The notes below the pieces were generated by a model, which was not told where the DNA came from, searched no databases, and saw nothing but the letters and a program-made list of their open reading frames with translations. DNA of 64,000 nucleotides from JAPOUP01 sp026708635. Lineage in GTDB: Bacteria; Pseudomonadota; Alphaproteobacteria; Rhodobacterales; Rhodobacteraceae. The stretch lies in assembly GCA_965200115.1 (NCBI GenBank), contig OZ241336.1, positions 1,612,001-1,676,000 of the forward strand. The letters run 5' to 3'. The translations under genes and the position numbers were made by a program. Below, piece by piece: positions 17,363 to 26,221 of this stretch; within the stretch, counting starts at the first letter, position 1, and each line of letters opens with the position of its first letter.

Positions 17363-18140
17363 GTTTTGGTGTGGTCGTCGACGAGGCGCAGGACCTCGGC
17401 GTGCCGGAGCTCCGCATGCTCGCGGCGATCTCACCGCGGACGCCTGATGCGCTGTTCGTTGCCGGCGATTTGGGGCAGCGGATATTCCGGGAGCCGTTCT
17501 CCTGGCTGGCGCTCGGCGTCGATGTCCGGGGCCGCTCCCGGACCCTCAAGGTCAACTACCGCACCTCCCACCAAATCCGCCATGCCGTCGACGGGCTGCT
17601 TCCCAAGTCCCTCCGCGATGTCGATGGCGAGGAACTCGATCGGGCGGGGACGGTATCTCTGTTCAATGGTCCGAATCCCGTGGTCCGGCTGGCGGAAAAC
17701 CCGGATGAAGAGGCTGAGCGGGTCAGGCAATGGCTGCAAAGCCTGCTGAACAACGGGTTGCCGCGGGAGGAAATCGGGATATTCGTCAGATCTGGCTGTG
17801 AGATCGCCCGTGCGCGGAGTGTGGCCAATGCGATCGGCGGTGGCAACTCGAGCTATCGGAGCGGGTTGAGGACCGCAGCGGCCGCGTCTCCGTCGGCACC
17901 ATGCATTTGGCGAAGGGACTCGAGTTCAGGGCAGTCGTGGTCATGGCATGCGATGATGGGGTCCTGCCGCTGCAATCCCGGATCGAGGCGGTGGCCGACG
18001 AGGCCGAGCTCGACGAGGTCTTCGACACCGAGCGGCACCTGCTTTACGTGGCCTGCACGCGGGCCCGGGAGCATTTGCTGGTCACGGGGGTGTCGCCAGG
18101 GTCGGAATATATCCAGGACTTAAGGCAGCAGAGTCACTGA
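17363..18140 (+). pseudogene. C-terminal remnant of a UvrD/Rep-type helicase
   Basis: Starts abruptly inside the Walker B segment (VVVDEAQDLGVPELRMLAA), so the ATP-binding N-terminal half is absent. It continues through FVAGDLGQRIF, LKVNYRTSHQIR and IFVRSGCEIARARSVANA in one frame. At about 17828-17850 it moves to another frame that reads LSERVEDRSGRVSVGTMHLAKGLEFRAVVVMACDD, then ERHLLYVACTRAREHLLVTG, which are superfamily 1 motifs V and VI. So it is both 5'-truncated and frameshifted. The truncation point abuts the prlF remnant, suggesting a deletion or insertion joined the two. Confidence 0.85.
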
Positions 18141-18187
18141 ATTGCTTGACACACCGAGCAAGGCCATCCGTGCTCTAGGTCTATTTT

Positions 18188-21037
18188 TCACGCTCCTCGC
18201 CGTTTCAGGTTCCGCGTGTATTCGCATGCCGGGTAGTTGGAGCATCCAAGGAAGCGGCCGAACCTCCCCATCCTGGTCTCCAGCCAGCCCTCGCAGTCCG
18301 GACATGCCTCGATCACACCGCCGCAGTCCCGGCAGCGAAACCCGTCGCCCGACCTGACAGGCAGGCCGGCGCCGCACTTCGGGCATGGACGCCCCGTGTG
18401 CTCGCAATGGGGCCAGTTCGAGCAGCCGTAGAAGACGTTCCCGTCACGCGCGTTTTCCCGGCGTTCCAGGTGCCCCTCCCCGCACTGCGGACACGCCACG
18501 TTTCCTTCGGGCGGACGGCCGAACACGGTCACCCGTTCCCTGTCGTCGATCAGTTCCGTCACGAACGCGGAAGGTGCGCCGCCCTCGGCAAGCAGGAACG
18601 CCTGCCGGCGCGCACGCGTCAGCGCCACGTAGAGCAGCCGCCGTTCCTCGGCGTTGGGGTGCGGCTCGGGCGCCGCCATCACGAGATCCAGCAACGGGTC
18701 GTCCGCGATCTCGACCGGAAACCCGAGCCTTCCGGCGAACAGCCCGAGCACCACGACGTAGTCGGCTTCCAGGCCCTTGGCGCGATGCACCGTCATGTAG
18801 CTGAAGCGAAGGCGTGGATGCTGCCTGCCCAGGCTGTCGAGGTTCGGGGGCTTCAGGTGACGGTAGCGGCCCAGCAGCAGCACCTCGGAGACCCCTTCGT
18901 GCCCCTTGGCATCCTCGTCGATCCGGTCCAGCGCCTCCTTCAGCAACGAGAGCCCGCCCTCGCCCGGAAGGCCAACGTGCACCGCCGGGCCTTCGGCCCT
19001 GCGCGTCGCGCGCACCCTCTTGCGGATCTGGGCCGGATTGCGCAGCACGAAGTCCGTCGCGACGGCGGAGATGCGGTCCGCGCACCGGAACGTGGTTCCC
19101 AGGTCGATGCGCTCGAACGCGCCGAACCGTTCCCCGAACTCCCGCATCACCGCGATGTCCGACCCGCCGAACCGGTAGATCGCCTGCCAGTCGTCGCCGA
19201 CCGCGAGCAGCTGCGCCCCGGGAGAGCCGTCGAGCAGAGCCTTCAGCAGGCGCGCGCGCGACGTGGAGATGTCCTGGAACTCGTCGACGAGGACGTAGCC
19301 GAACGGGCTCCGCCAGCGACCGGCCTCAATGTGGTCCGTCGCCCTGCCGATCATGTCGTGGAAGTCGATCTCGCCCGCGCGGACAAGCGTCTCCCGGTAG
19401 CGCTCGAAGACCGGGCCGAACACCGCCAGGAACGCCTCGGCCCGTCCGCCGTCATCAAGGGATTGGGCCCGGGCGGCGACCTCTTCCAGGGAATGCCCGC
19501 CGCCCTTGAAGTGCTGAAGGAAAGTGGCGAGGAGACGGATGAACGGGTCGACCCGGCCCCGCGCCTCGAGCAGGGCGAACACGCGGTCCCGGGGAATCGG
19601 CGCCAGCTCCACGCCGCGCTCGGCCAGCTTCCGCTCGAGGTTCCGGATCAGCCGTCCGTCCGTGCGCTCGTGCGTGAAGGTCTCGACCAGGACCGTGCCC
19701 CGTTCGGCGTGCACGTTGCGCTTCCACGCCATCTCCTCATGGTATTTCTCCCGGTCGACGAACGGCGCCGTGTTTCCCCTGTCGTCGATCCCGAAGTGCT
19801 CGATGTAGATGCCGTGGTCGGGGAGATGGAAGTCGGGCCTGTACTGGCGCCTTTCGGCCGTCGCGGTCTCGTGCTCGTAGGGCGCTTCGTACCGGTAGGC
19901 GACGCCGTTGAGATGGAGGAAGTTCGCTATCTCGCATTCCTCGAAGCTCTTCACTTCGTCGCCGTTCAGCGAACGGATCCCGTGCCTGCGGATGTAGTTC
20001 CAGTACGCCCCCCAGTTCGGGAACTCGTGCACGCTTCTGTAGGGCGCGAACTGGTCCTGGAACCACTCCACCACGCCTTCCGAAAGCGCGCCGCCGGCCA
20101 GAAGGTCCGACACGATCCGCTTGAGCTGGCCGTTCAGCGCCCAGGTGTCTTCCGCCGAACGGGCAAGCGAAGGGCGCCTGCCCTCGGCCTCGCCGATGAT
20201 GGCCATGCCCAGTCCGTGGAATGTCCGCACCGCCATGCCGTCGGCGTCCGTCCCGACGCGCCTGCGGATGCGCTCCTCCATCTCGCCCCTCGCGTCCCGC
20301 GCGAAGGCGAGCAGCAGGAGTTCGGACGGCTTCCGGAATCCCCTGCGGATCAGCCATCCGGCCTTCGCCACGATGACCGACGTCTTGCCGCTGCCCGCCG
20401 CCGCGACCACCAGGTTGCGCGCGTCGTCGACGACCACCGCCCTGCGCTGCCCGTCCGTGAGCGGCCGGGACCCGATCCGGTCGAACAGGTCGCGTGACCG
20501 GGCGAGCTCGTTCGCGACGAACGCCTCGTTGGCCTTCGAGCGGGCGTCGTCCGGCGCTTCCAGGAAGTCCTTGATCGCCTTCAGCATCCGGGTTTCCGGG
20601 GTGTCGGACAGAGCCTCCGGCCATCGCCCGGCGAGCCCGGCCGTCGCGTCCCGCGCGTCCCGGACGAGGTCCCGGATGTCGTCGGCATGGACGTATCGCG
20701 GTGGATCGGCGAGGCTGTCCACCCTGCCGCCCACGACGCGAAGCGCGCCAGCCCGCAGTGCCAGCCGGCGACGCCACCAGTCCGCCCGCCCCGCTTCGAT
20801 CGCGTCCGCCAGCAAACTCGCCTCGTCTCGGGCGAGGCCCGACAAGGTCGCCGTGCCCTCGGTATGTTCCAGCCTCATAGTGCCCCAGAACCGCCCCGCG
20901 GTCGGCCGGACCGCCTTGATCTCGCGCAGGAGGATCTCAATAGAGCCGGACCCGAAACCGAGCGTGACGCCGTCCGCGGTCACCGTCACTGCCTTGGCAT
21001 GTCCCGGCCGGAACAGGGCGAACAGCGGCGCGGCCAT
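18188..21037 (-). CDS. UvrD-like superfamily 1 helicase (helicase IV-like) with C-terminal topoisomerase-type zinc fingers
   Basis: About 949 residues from the ATG at 21037, chosen for its GGGAGA ribosome site and because upstream sequence is low-complexity. Motifs are Walker A NLVVAAAGSGKTSV at about 209-222, FHGLG, Walker B VLVDEFQD at about 582-589, GDDWQAIYRFGGSD, and VHRAKGLEADYVVVLG. Between the helicase motifs is ECEIANFLHLNGVAYRYEAPYE...YRPDFHLPDHGIYIEHFG, resembling a VSR-like nuclease insertion. The tail has three cysteine clusters: CPQCG...CSNWPHC, CPKCG...CRDCGG and CPDCEG...CSNYPAC. Likely a DNA repair or anti-invader helicase; the nuclease part is inference. Confidence 0.82.
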   Translation of the reverse strand: MAAPLFALFRPGHAKAVTVTADGVTLGFGSGSIEILLREIKAVRPTAGRFWGTMRLEHTEGTATLSGLARDEASLLADAIEAGRADWWRRRLALRAGALRVVGGRVDSLADPPRYVHADDIRDLVRDARDATAGLAGRWPEALSDTPETRMLKAIKDFLEAPDDARSKANEAFVANELARSRDLFDRIGSRPLTDGQRRAVVVDDARNLVVAAAGSGKTSVIVAKAGWLIRRGFRKPSELLLLAFARDARGEMEERIRRRVGTDADGMAVRTFHGLGMAIIGEAEGRRPSLARSAEDTWALNGQLKRIVSDLLAGGALSEGVVEWFQDQFAPYRSVHEFPNWGAYWNYIRRHGIRSLNGDEVKSFEECEIANFLHLNGVAYRYEAPYEHETATAERRQYRPDFHLPDHGIYIEHFGIDDRGNTAPFVDREKYHEEMAWKRNVHAERGTVLVETFTHERTDGRLIRNLERKLAERGVELAPIPRDRVFALLEARGRVDPFIRLLATFLQHFKGGGHSLEEVAARAQSLDDGGRAEAFLAVFGPVFERYRETLVRAGEIDFHDMIGRATDHIEAGRWRSPFGYVLVDEFQDISTSRARLLKALLDGSPGAQLLAVGDDWQAIYRFGGSDIAVMREFGERFGAFERIDLGTTFRCADRISAVATDFVLRNPAQIRKRVRATRRAEGPAVHVGLPGEGGLSLLKEALDRIDEDAKGHEGVSEVLLLGRYRHLKPPNLDSLGRQHPRLRFSYMTVHRAKGLEADYVVVLGLFAGRLGFPVEIADDPLLDLVMAAPEPHPNAEERRLLYVALTRARRQAFLLAEGGAPSAFVTELIDDRERVTVFGRPPEGNVACPQCGEGHLERRENARDGNVFYGCSNWPHCEHTGRPCPKCGAGLPVRSGDGFRCRDCGGVIEACPDCEGWLETRMGRFGRFLGCSNYPACEYTRNLKRRGA

Positions 21038-21563
21038 TCCCCTTCTCCCGGCATAAAACAGAGTGCCCGCAGCCCTGGCTCCCGCGGGCGCGCGTGCCGC
21101 CGAACCGGATGCTTCAGGCACGCCGATCACCGAGGGTAGTGAGCTTCTTTCTGCGCCGGCCGGTCGTCCGGGCCTCCGCAAACCGGGCGCGGTTCCCGGG
21201 TCGCGTCCGCGATGTTCCGAAGATGTCACGTGTCATGACGTGCCCCGTGGACGGCTCCGAGTCCTCGCCGGCTCTCGTATCGGATGCGTCAGGCGGATTT
21301 CAAGGGAGCGGCGCGGGACCCGCGGAATGCGCGGCGAAGCTCGGGTGCCGTAGACGGTGAAATTGACGAAGGAGAACGGGAACGATGGACAGCGGAACGT
21401 ATGAGACCGCACCGGTCGGGGGCCGGGAAAGCCGAATGGCGCGCGGAGAAGTGAACTCGACGGGCTGGTGGCGGGCGCTGCAACGGATGCCGCTGGGACG
21501 CGACAATGGCGAACCGGAGGGTGGAATTGACCTGCGCGCGGCGGAAATGATATGGATTCTTCC
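21038..21563. other. Region between helicase gene and vapB; no firm gene
   Basis: Contains the divergent promoter region of the helicase. A 60-codon frame at 21385-21567 starts with an AAGGAG-type site upstream but its product matches nothing I know and overlaps the vapB start. I regard it as unproven. Confidence 0.35.
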
Positions 21564-21797
21564 ATGAAGATGACCGTGGAAGTCGACGATGGCCTCGCGC
21601 GCGAGGCGGAGGCCCGCGCCACTGAGCGGGGCGAAACGCTCGGCGGCCTGATCGAGCGCGTTCTCGGCGACCATTTGCGGGGCGCATGCAACGAGGCGCC
21701 GTCGCTGGGTCTGCTCACCAAGCTGGGACGTCCGGTCCCCGGCGTCGACATCGACAGCCAGTCCGCGCTCTACGATCTAATGGACGCGCGGGATTGA
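21564..21797 (+). CDS. vapB: VapB-type antitoxin
   Basis: Small protein of about 77 residues: an N-terminal ribbon-helix-helix-like part (MTVEVDDGLAREAEARATERGETLGGLIERVLGDHL) and a C-terminal acidic toxin-binding tail ending YDLMDARD. It overlaps the start of the PIN-domain toxin gene, the standard antitoxin-first order. Start choice among 21552, 21564 and 21570 is open. Antitoxin reading frame is intact although its toxin is not. Confidence 0.72.
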   Translation: MKMTVEVDDGLAREAEARATERGETLGGLIERVLGDHLRGACNEAPSLGLLTKLGRPVPGVDIDSQSALYDLMDARD

Positions 21798-22227
21798 TCG
21801 CGGTCGACACGAACGTCCTGGTTCACGCCCATCGCGGGGAATCGCCCAAGCATCGCGCGCGCTGGCGCGTCTTGAAGCGCTCGCCGGCTCCGGGGAGGCG
21901 TGGGGAATCCCGGTCTTCTGCCTCGGCGAGTTCCTCCGCCTGGTCACGCACCGGCGGCCGTTCGACCCGCCGCACGGCCCGGCGGAGGCCTGCGAGGCCC
22001 TGACGCGGCTGCTGGCGGCGGCCAACGTCTCGGTTCTAATGCCCGGTCCCGGCTATCCGGAGCGGCTGGGCGAGGCGGTTCGCGAAGTCGGCACCGCCGG
22101 CAACCTGGTCTTCGACGAGCAGATCGCGGCGCTCTGCCGTGACCTCGGGATTTCCGTGCTGCTCACCGAGGACCGTGACTTCGAGCGTTTCGGCGGTCTC
22201 GATATCGAGCGGTTGCCGGCGGGATGA
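21794..22227 (+). pseudogene. vapC: VapC-type PIN-domain toxin, frameshifted
   Basis: TTG start at 21794 overlaps the vapB stop. The first frame gives IAVDTNVLVHAHRGESPKH, the PIN-domain beginning with its first catalytic Asp. At about 21858-21866, in a GCGCGCGC run, homology moves one frame back: LARLEALAGSGEAWGIPVFCLGEFLRLVTH, then NLVFDEQIAALCRDLGISVLLTEDRDFERFG to a stop at 22227. A single-base deletion in the GC run explains it. Restored, the protein would be about 144 residues with the acidic set D, E, D, D. As written, the toxin is inactive. Confidence 0.85.
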
Positions 22228-22740
22228 ATGCCGGACGACGTCGTGAGCCTCCCGCCATCGGATACCGGGAGCGCACCCGGATGGTTCCCGCGAGCGCGAA
22301 GTCCGGTCCGGGCGGCTGCATGCTCCGGGGATTCCGTGTATGCGCCGGCGCGAATGGCCGCACGCTCTTGCGGAGCCGGTGTATGCTCCAGGGCGGATTC
22401 GTCAGAAACGTTGCGTGAAACCAATATGATAGACCCGTATGCCCTACAGTATACGCTCGGTTCTCCGGAGCACACACTCCGCCAAACAAGAACGGGACGC
22501 CCGAGTCCCCGCAAGTCGCTGGAACGGCACCGCAAAAGGGCGAAGGCACCCCCGCATCATTGATGCGTAGGGTGTGAGACCAACGCGCCGACGGGTACCG
22601 GATAGCACTTCTCGGCCGCCCAGACCTTCGGGCGATGAAAGCCGTTCCCCAATTTATGTCCAGCCCGGGTGCCGCCTGAGCGCAACCGGCCGTCAGCGAG
22701 ACGCGGAGCACAAGCCGGTAGCCGGTCCGCGGGCCGGGAG
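22228..22740. other. Gene-free stretch
   Basis: 513 bases. Short overlapping frames on both strands but no recognisable product, RNA or clear terminator. Possibly remains of the same decayed accessory segment. Confidence 0.35.
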
Positions 22741-22944
22741 CTAGCCGGGCAGGCCGATCAGGAGCGCGAGGAAGGCGACCGCGAGGCCGCCCCCGCCGAT
22801 CACTATCGCGGAGACGGTCACGATCATCCGGGGCTCGCGCTTCGCCGCGTCCTCGCGGTGCTTTGCCATGTCGGCCCGCAGCCTCTCGAAGGCCGCGTTG
22901 TTGCGCTCAAGCGACGCCGAAAGGTCGGCTTGCATCGTCTTCAT
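22741..22944 (-). CDS. Small coiled-coil protein with one C-terminal membrane helix
   Basis: 67 residues. The first 38 are charged and probably a coiled coil (LSASLERNNAAFERLRADMAKHREDAAKRE). The last 27 form a hydrophobic helix (MIVTVSAIVIGGGGLAVAFLALLIGL). This tail-anchored layout is common in small hypothetical proteins near mobile genes. No function assigned. Confidence 0.55.
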   Translation of the reverse strand: MKTMQADLSASLERNNAAFERLRADMAKHREDAAKREPRMIVTVSAIVIGGGGLAVAFLALLIGLPG

Positions 22945-23199
22945 GCGCTCCCCGGGACGGTGGTCCGCCGGTCGAATTCGTGGCTGTCCGGCGCGTCTCC
23001 CATGGTCAGAACCTATGCGCTCTCGCCGCTTCGGTCAAGCCCGCCCGCGCGGCCGCCGGCCCGCGCGGGCGCCGCCTAAAGCGGAACGTGGACCGTTCAT
23101 GGGGGAAACGGCGGCGGGGCGACCGACGGGTGATTCGCGTGTCGGGCCGATCATGGGCGGTTCGGCGGTTTCCGCGCCATTTGCTGGCGTATCATGAAA

Positions 23200-23215
23200 C
23201 CGCCGTTTCCGGCGG
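23200..23215 (-). terminator. Possible terminator behind tRNA-Lys
   Basis: CCGCCG and CGGCGG pair over a 4-base loop; in the minus direction the stem is followed by only TTTC. It lies 45 bases past the tRNA 3' end. Stem is strong but the T run is short. Confidence 0.4.
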
Positions 23216-23259
23216 CCCCCGACCTTTCGACCATGTTACTGATTTTATGGGATTTCGTA

Positions 23260-23335
23260 TGGTGAGCCGTGCAGGATTCGAACCTGCGACCCACTGATTA
23301 AAAGTCAGTTGCTCTACCAACTGAGCTAACGGCCC
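23260..23335 (-). tRNA. tRNA-Lys (TTT)
   Basis: 76 bases on the minus strand with encoded CCA. Acceptor arms GGGCCGT/ACGGCTC pair (one G-U). Anticodon loop CTTTTAA sits in a CTGA/TCAG stem and reads TTT. T loop GTTCGAA present. Confidence 0.97.
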
Positions 23336-23698
23336 ATTTCCCATTCCGGCTCGTGTCAGGGACCATCCTGCTTACGGCATTAAACTAGATTTAATTTGCG
23401 GCGACTTCAACCGGATATTCTCCGCGGGCGCTAGCCCGGTCCCAGGGGCTCCGATCAGGGCCGGAAATTCGGTGGCGGCCGTGGAACAACCGTCCTCGAA
23501 GGGAGTCGCTGCGGGAAGGTGACGGGGTTCGTGCGCTACCGCCGCTCGAATCCCCAACGGATTCGCCAGGGTGATTACTGCCGGTGCCGCACGCCCTTAC
23601 AGTTCCGGAATCATCGAGGTTGCCTACCACCATATTGTCTTCGCCCCAATGGAAAGGAGATTAGCCGTCGGTCAGTGAAGGGCGTGGATTTTAACACG

Positions 23699-23758
23699 GG
23701 CACCCCGGATCGCCGGACGAACGGCTGGGTGGGCGGATGTCCGGCGATCCGGGGTGCC
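23699..23758. repeat. Perfect 20-bp inverted repeat with 20-base loop
   Basis: The left arm 23699-23718 (GGCACCCCGGATCG...) is exactly complementary to the right arm 23739-23758. There is no T tract next to it in either direction. It sits 120 bases before dapF and 360 bases from tRNA-Lys, inside a 540-base gene-free stretch (23336-23878). The perfection and GC content suggest a mobile palindromic element (REP- or MITE-like) or an RNA structure. Confidence 0.75.
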
Positions 23759-23878
23759 GTAGCCAGTCTACGAATCCGGGCCGCATCCGCGACACGGTAA
23801 TGGACCGAGGTTATGGACCATGACTTGGTCGGTAAGGGTTTGTGGATCTATCGGACTTACCGTCATATACGCCGTGGA

Positions 23879-24715
23879 ATGACGACCCAGGAAAATATCT
23901 CCGGTTTGCCGTTCATGAAAATGCATGGCTTGGGAAATGACTTTGCGGTCATCGACGGCCGCGGGCGCAAGGTTTCGATTTCCGCCGGTATGGTGCGGTC
24001 GCTGGGTGACCGGCGGCATGGAGTCGGTTTTGACCAGTTGGTGCTGATCGAATCGGATCGGGAAGCCGCCGCGTCGCTCAGGTTCTGGAATGTGGACGGC
24101 TCGGGTTCCGCCGCCTGTGGCAACGCAACCCGCTGCGTGGCGCGGTTTCTGATGGACGAGGCGCGCGGCACGTCTATCACACTGAGGACTGAACGCGGTT
24201 TCCTTGCCTGCGCGGATGTCGGCGACGGACGGACGCGGGTGAATATGGGAAAGCCGGAGTTGATGTGGAGCGACATTCCGCTGTCCGAGGCCCTGGATAC
24301 GCTTTCCCTTCCGCTGGAGGGTGATCCGGTCGCCACCGGTATGGGCAATCCCCATTGCACGTTCTTCGTGGAGGATGCCGACGCCGTTGATCTGGAGGCT
24401 CGCGGAGCGGAGGTGGAGCGCCATCCACTGTTCCCGGAACGCACCAACGTTCAGTTCTGCAGTCTGTATGGCCCGGACCGTCTCCGGTTGCGGGTATGGG
24501 AACGGGGCGCCGGGGTTACGCCCGCTTCGGGATCCTCTTCATGCGCGGCGGTCGTCGCCGCCGCGCGACGGGGCCTGACCGGCCGGCGGGCAACCGTCAG
24601 GCTGGATGGCGGCGAAATGGAGGTTGACTGGGGGGAGGATGGGGTTTGGCTGGCCGGCCCGACCGCCCATGTGTTCGACGCTACGCTTCGGCCGGAAGCG
24701 CTGAACGGGAAGTGA
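23879..24715 (+). CDS. dapF: Diaminopimelate epimerase
   Basis: Converts LL- to meso-diaminopimelate for lysine and peptidoglycan. About 278 residues. The N terminus MKMHGLGNDFAVID is diagnostic. The two catalytic cysteines lie in GSAACGNATRC and PASGSSSCAAVVAA; the second loop is an unusual form of the common SGTGACA. GMGNPHCTFFVED is also conserved. Start at 23879 is preferred; ATG at 23915 just before KMHGLG is possible. mtaB follows after 8 bases, so they are likely one operon. Confidence 0.94.
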   Translation: MTTQENISGLPFMKMHGLGNDFAVIDGRGRKVSISAGMVRSLGDRRHGVGFDQLVLIESDREAAASLRFWNVDGSGSAACGNATRCVARFLMDEARGTSITLRTERGFLACADVGDGRTRVNMGKPELMWSDIPLSEALDTLSLPLEGDPVATGMGNPHCTFFVEDADAVDLEARGAEVERHPLFPERTNVQFCSLYGPDRLRLRVWERGAGVTPASGSSSCAAVVAAARRGLTGRRATVRLDGGEMEVDWGEDGVWLAGPTAHVFDATLRPEALNGK

Positions 24716-24723
24716 GGCATCGA

Positions 24724-25974
24724 ATGCCGACGCGTTTCGCAACCCTGGGCTGCCGGCTCAACGCCTGTGAAACGGAGGCGATGCGTTCGCTGGCCGCACG
24801 ACATGGCTTGGAAGACGCGGTTGTCGTCAACACCTGCGCGGTGACTTCCGAGGCGGTCAGAAAGGCGCGAAAGGAGATACGGCGGCTTCGCAGGGCGGAC
24901 TCCCGCGTGAAAGTGATCGTCACCGGATGCGCCGCGCAGGTCGACGCCGAAGGTTTCGCGGCGATGGAGGAAGTCGATCTGGTGATCGGTAACGCCGAGA
25001 AAGTCGAGCCCGGAACGTGGGAAGGGATCGCGTCGGGAAGAACGGAGGAGGCGGGGCGGATTCAGGTTGGTGACATAATGGATGTCGCCAGGGCGGAACG
25101 TCATGCCACCGATGGAGTCAGTTCCAGAAGTCGCGCCTACGTTCAGATCCAGAATGGATGTGACCATCGCTGTACGTTCTGCGTCATTCCATTCGGGCGG
25201 GGGAACTCCCGGTCCGTTCCAGCGGATGTCGTCATCGAGCGGATCCGAAGACTCGTCAGTGCCGGCCACAGGGAAGTGGTTCTGACCGGCGTGGATCTGA
25301 CCGCCTGGGGCAACGATCTTTCCGGCCGGCCGAGACTCGGCGACCTGGTGTGGCGGATCCTTGACTCGCTACCGGAACTGCCGCGCCTGCGGTTAAGTTC
25401 GATCGACTCGATCGAGGTCGACGGGCGGCTGATGCGGGCGTTTGCGGAACAGCCTCGGTTGATGCCGCATCTGCATCTAAGCCTTCAGGCGGGAGACGAC
25501 CTCATTCTCCGGCGCATGAAACGAAGGCACGGATACGCTGACGCGGTGAGATTCTGCGAGGAGATACGGCGACTCCGGCCCGAGATGACCTTCGGCGCCG
25601 ATATCATCGTGGGGTTTCCGACCGAAAACGAGGCGATGTTCGGGAATTCCCTGCGCATGGTCAGTGAGTGTGGCCTGACCTGGCTGCATGTGTTCCCCTT
25701 CTCCGCCCGTCCCGGCACTCCCGCGGCGCGAATGCCCCAGGTTGATGGATGCGTGATCAGGGAGCGCTCGGCGCGACTTAGGAAGGCGGGAAAAATGGCC
25801 GCCGAAAAGCACCTGAAAGCGCAGGTGGGCCGTGTTCACAGGGTGCTGATGGAAAGCCCGACCGTCGGCCGGACGGAACAGTTCGCGCAGGTGGAGGTAT
25901 CAACGCCACGGCTTAAGGGCACGATCGCGCGGGTACGCATTGCCGGTGTCAGCGGAAACAGGCTTACGGCCTAA
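24724..25974 (+). CDS. mtaB: tRNA (N6-L-threonylcarbamoyladenosine(37)-C2)-methylthiotransferase MtaB
   Basis: Radical-SAM enzyme that adds methylthio to t6A37 of tRNAs decoding ANN codons. The N-terminal MTTase domain has cysteines in TLGCRLNACE, VVNTCAVT and VTGCAAQ. The radical-SAM CxxxCxxC is CDHRCTFCVIPFGRG at about 145-160, and the C terminus has a TRAM-like part. 416 residues is normal. The dapF-mtaB order is frequent in Alphaproteobacteria. Confidence 0.95.
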   Translation: MPTRFATLGCRLNACETEAMRSLAARHGLEDAVVVNTCAVTSEAVRKARKEIRRLRRADSRVKVIVTGCAAQVDAEGFAAMEEVDLVIGNAEKVEPGTWEGIASGRTEEAGRIQVGDIMDVARAERHATDGVSSRSRAYVQIQNGCDHRCTFCVIPFGRGNSRSVPADVVIERIRRLVSAGHREVVLTGVDLTAWGNDLSGRPRLGDLVWRILDSLPELPRLRLSSIDSIEVDGRLMRAFAEQPRLMPHLHLSLQAGDDLILRRMKRRHGYADAVRFCEEIRRLRPEMTFGADIIVGFPTENEAMFGNSLRMVSECGLTWLHVFPFSARPGTPAARMPQVDGCVIRERSARLRKAGKMAAEKHLKAQVGRVHRVLMESPTVGRTEQFAQVEVSTPRLKGTIARVRIAGVSGNRLTA

Positions 25975-26221
25975 TCCCGAGGCGGTCCGGCCGCGGGCTC
26001 CGCCGCGGCCCGGAAAATCCCTGGATGGCGCCCGGGCATCGGGGCGCCGGCCTCCGGATACGTTCCCCGGTCGGACAGGAAGCGTCCCGTCCGGTGACGG
26101 TGGCCATCGTTTTCGTGACGCCTTACCGAACCTGGCGCCGGCTTGACGACGGGATAGGCCGCTTGCGCGCGCCTTCCCGATAGTTTCCTGACGCGATCGT
26201 TCCGGCCGAGTGGCGGGCGGC

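Noticed and set aside
18398..20497. Long plus-strand open frame of 699 codons
   Set aside because: Lies antisense to the helicase, whose motifs are certain. Long antisense frames are expected in GC-rich DNA, and the product shows no domain.
21385..21567. 60-codon frame before vapB with a good ribosome site
   Set aside because: Product is unrecognisable and overlaps the vapB start; could be a leader peptide, but there is no support.
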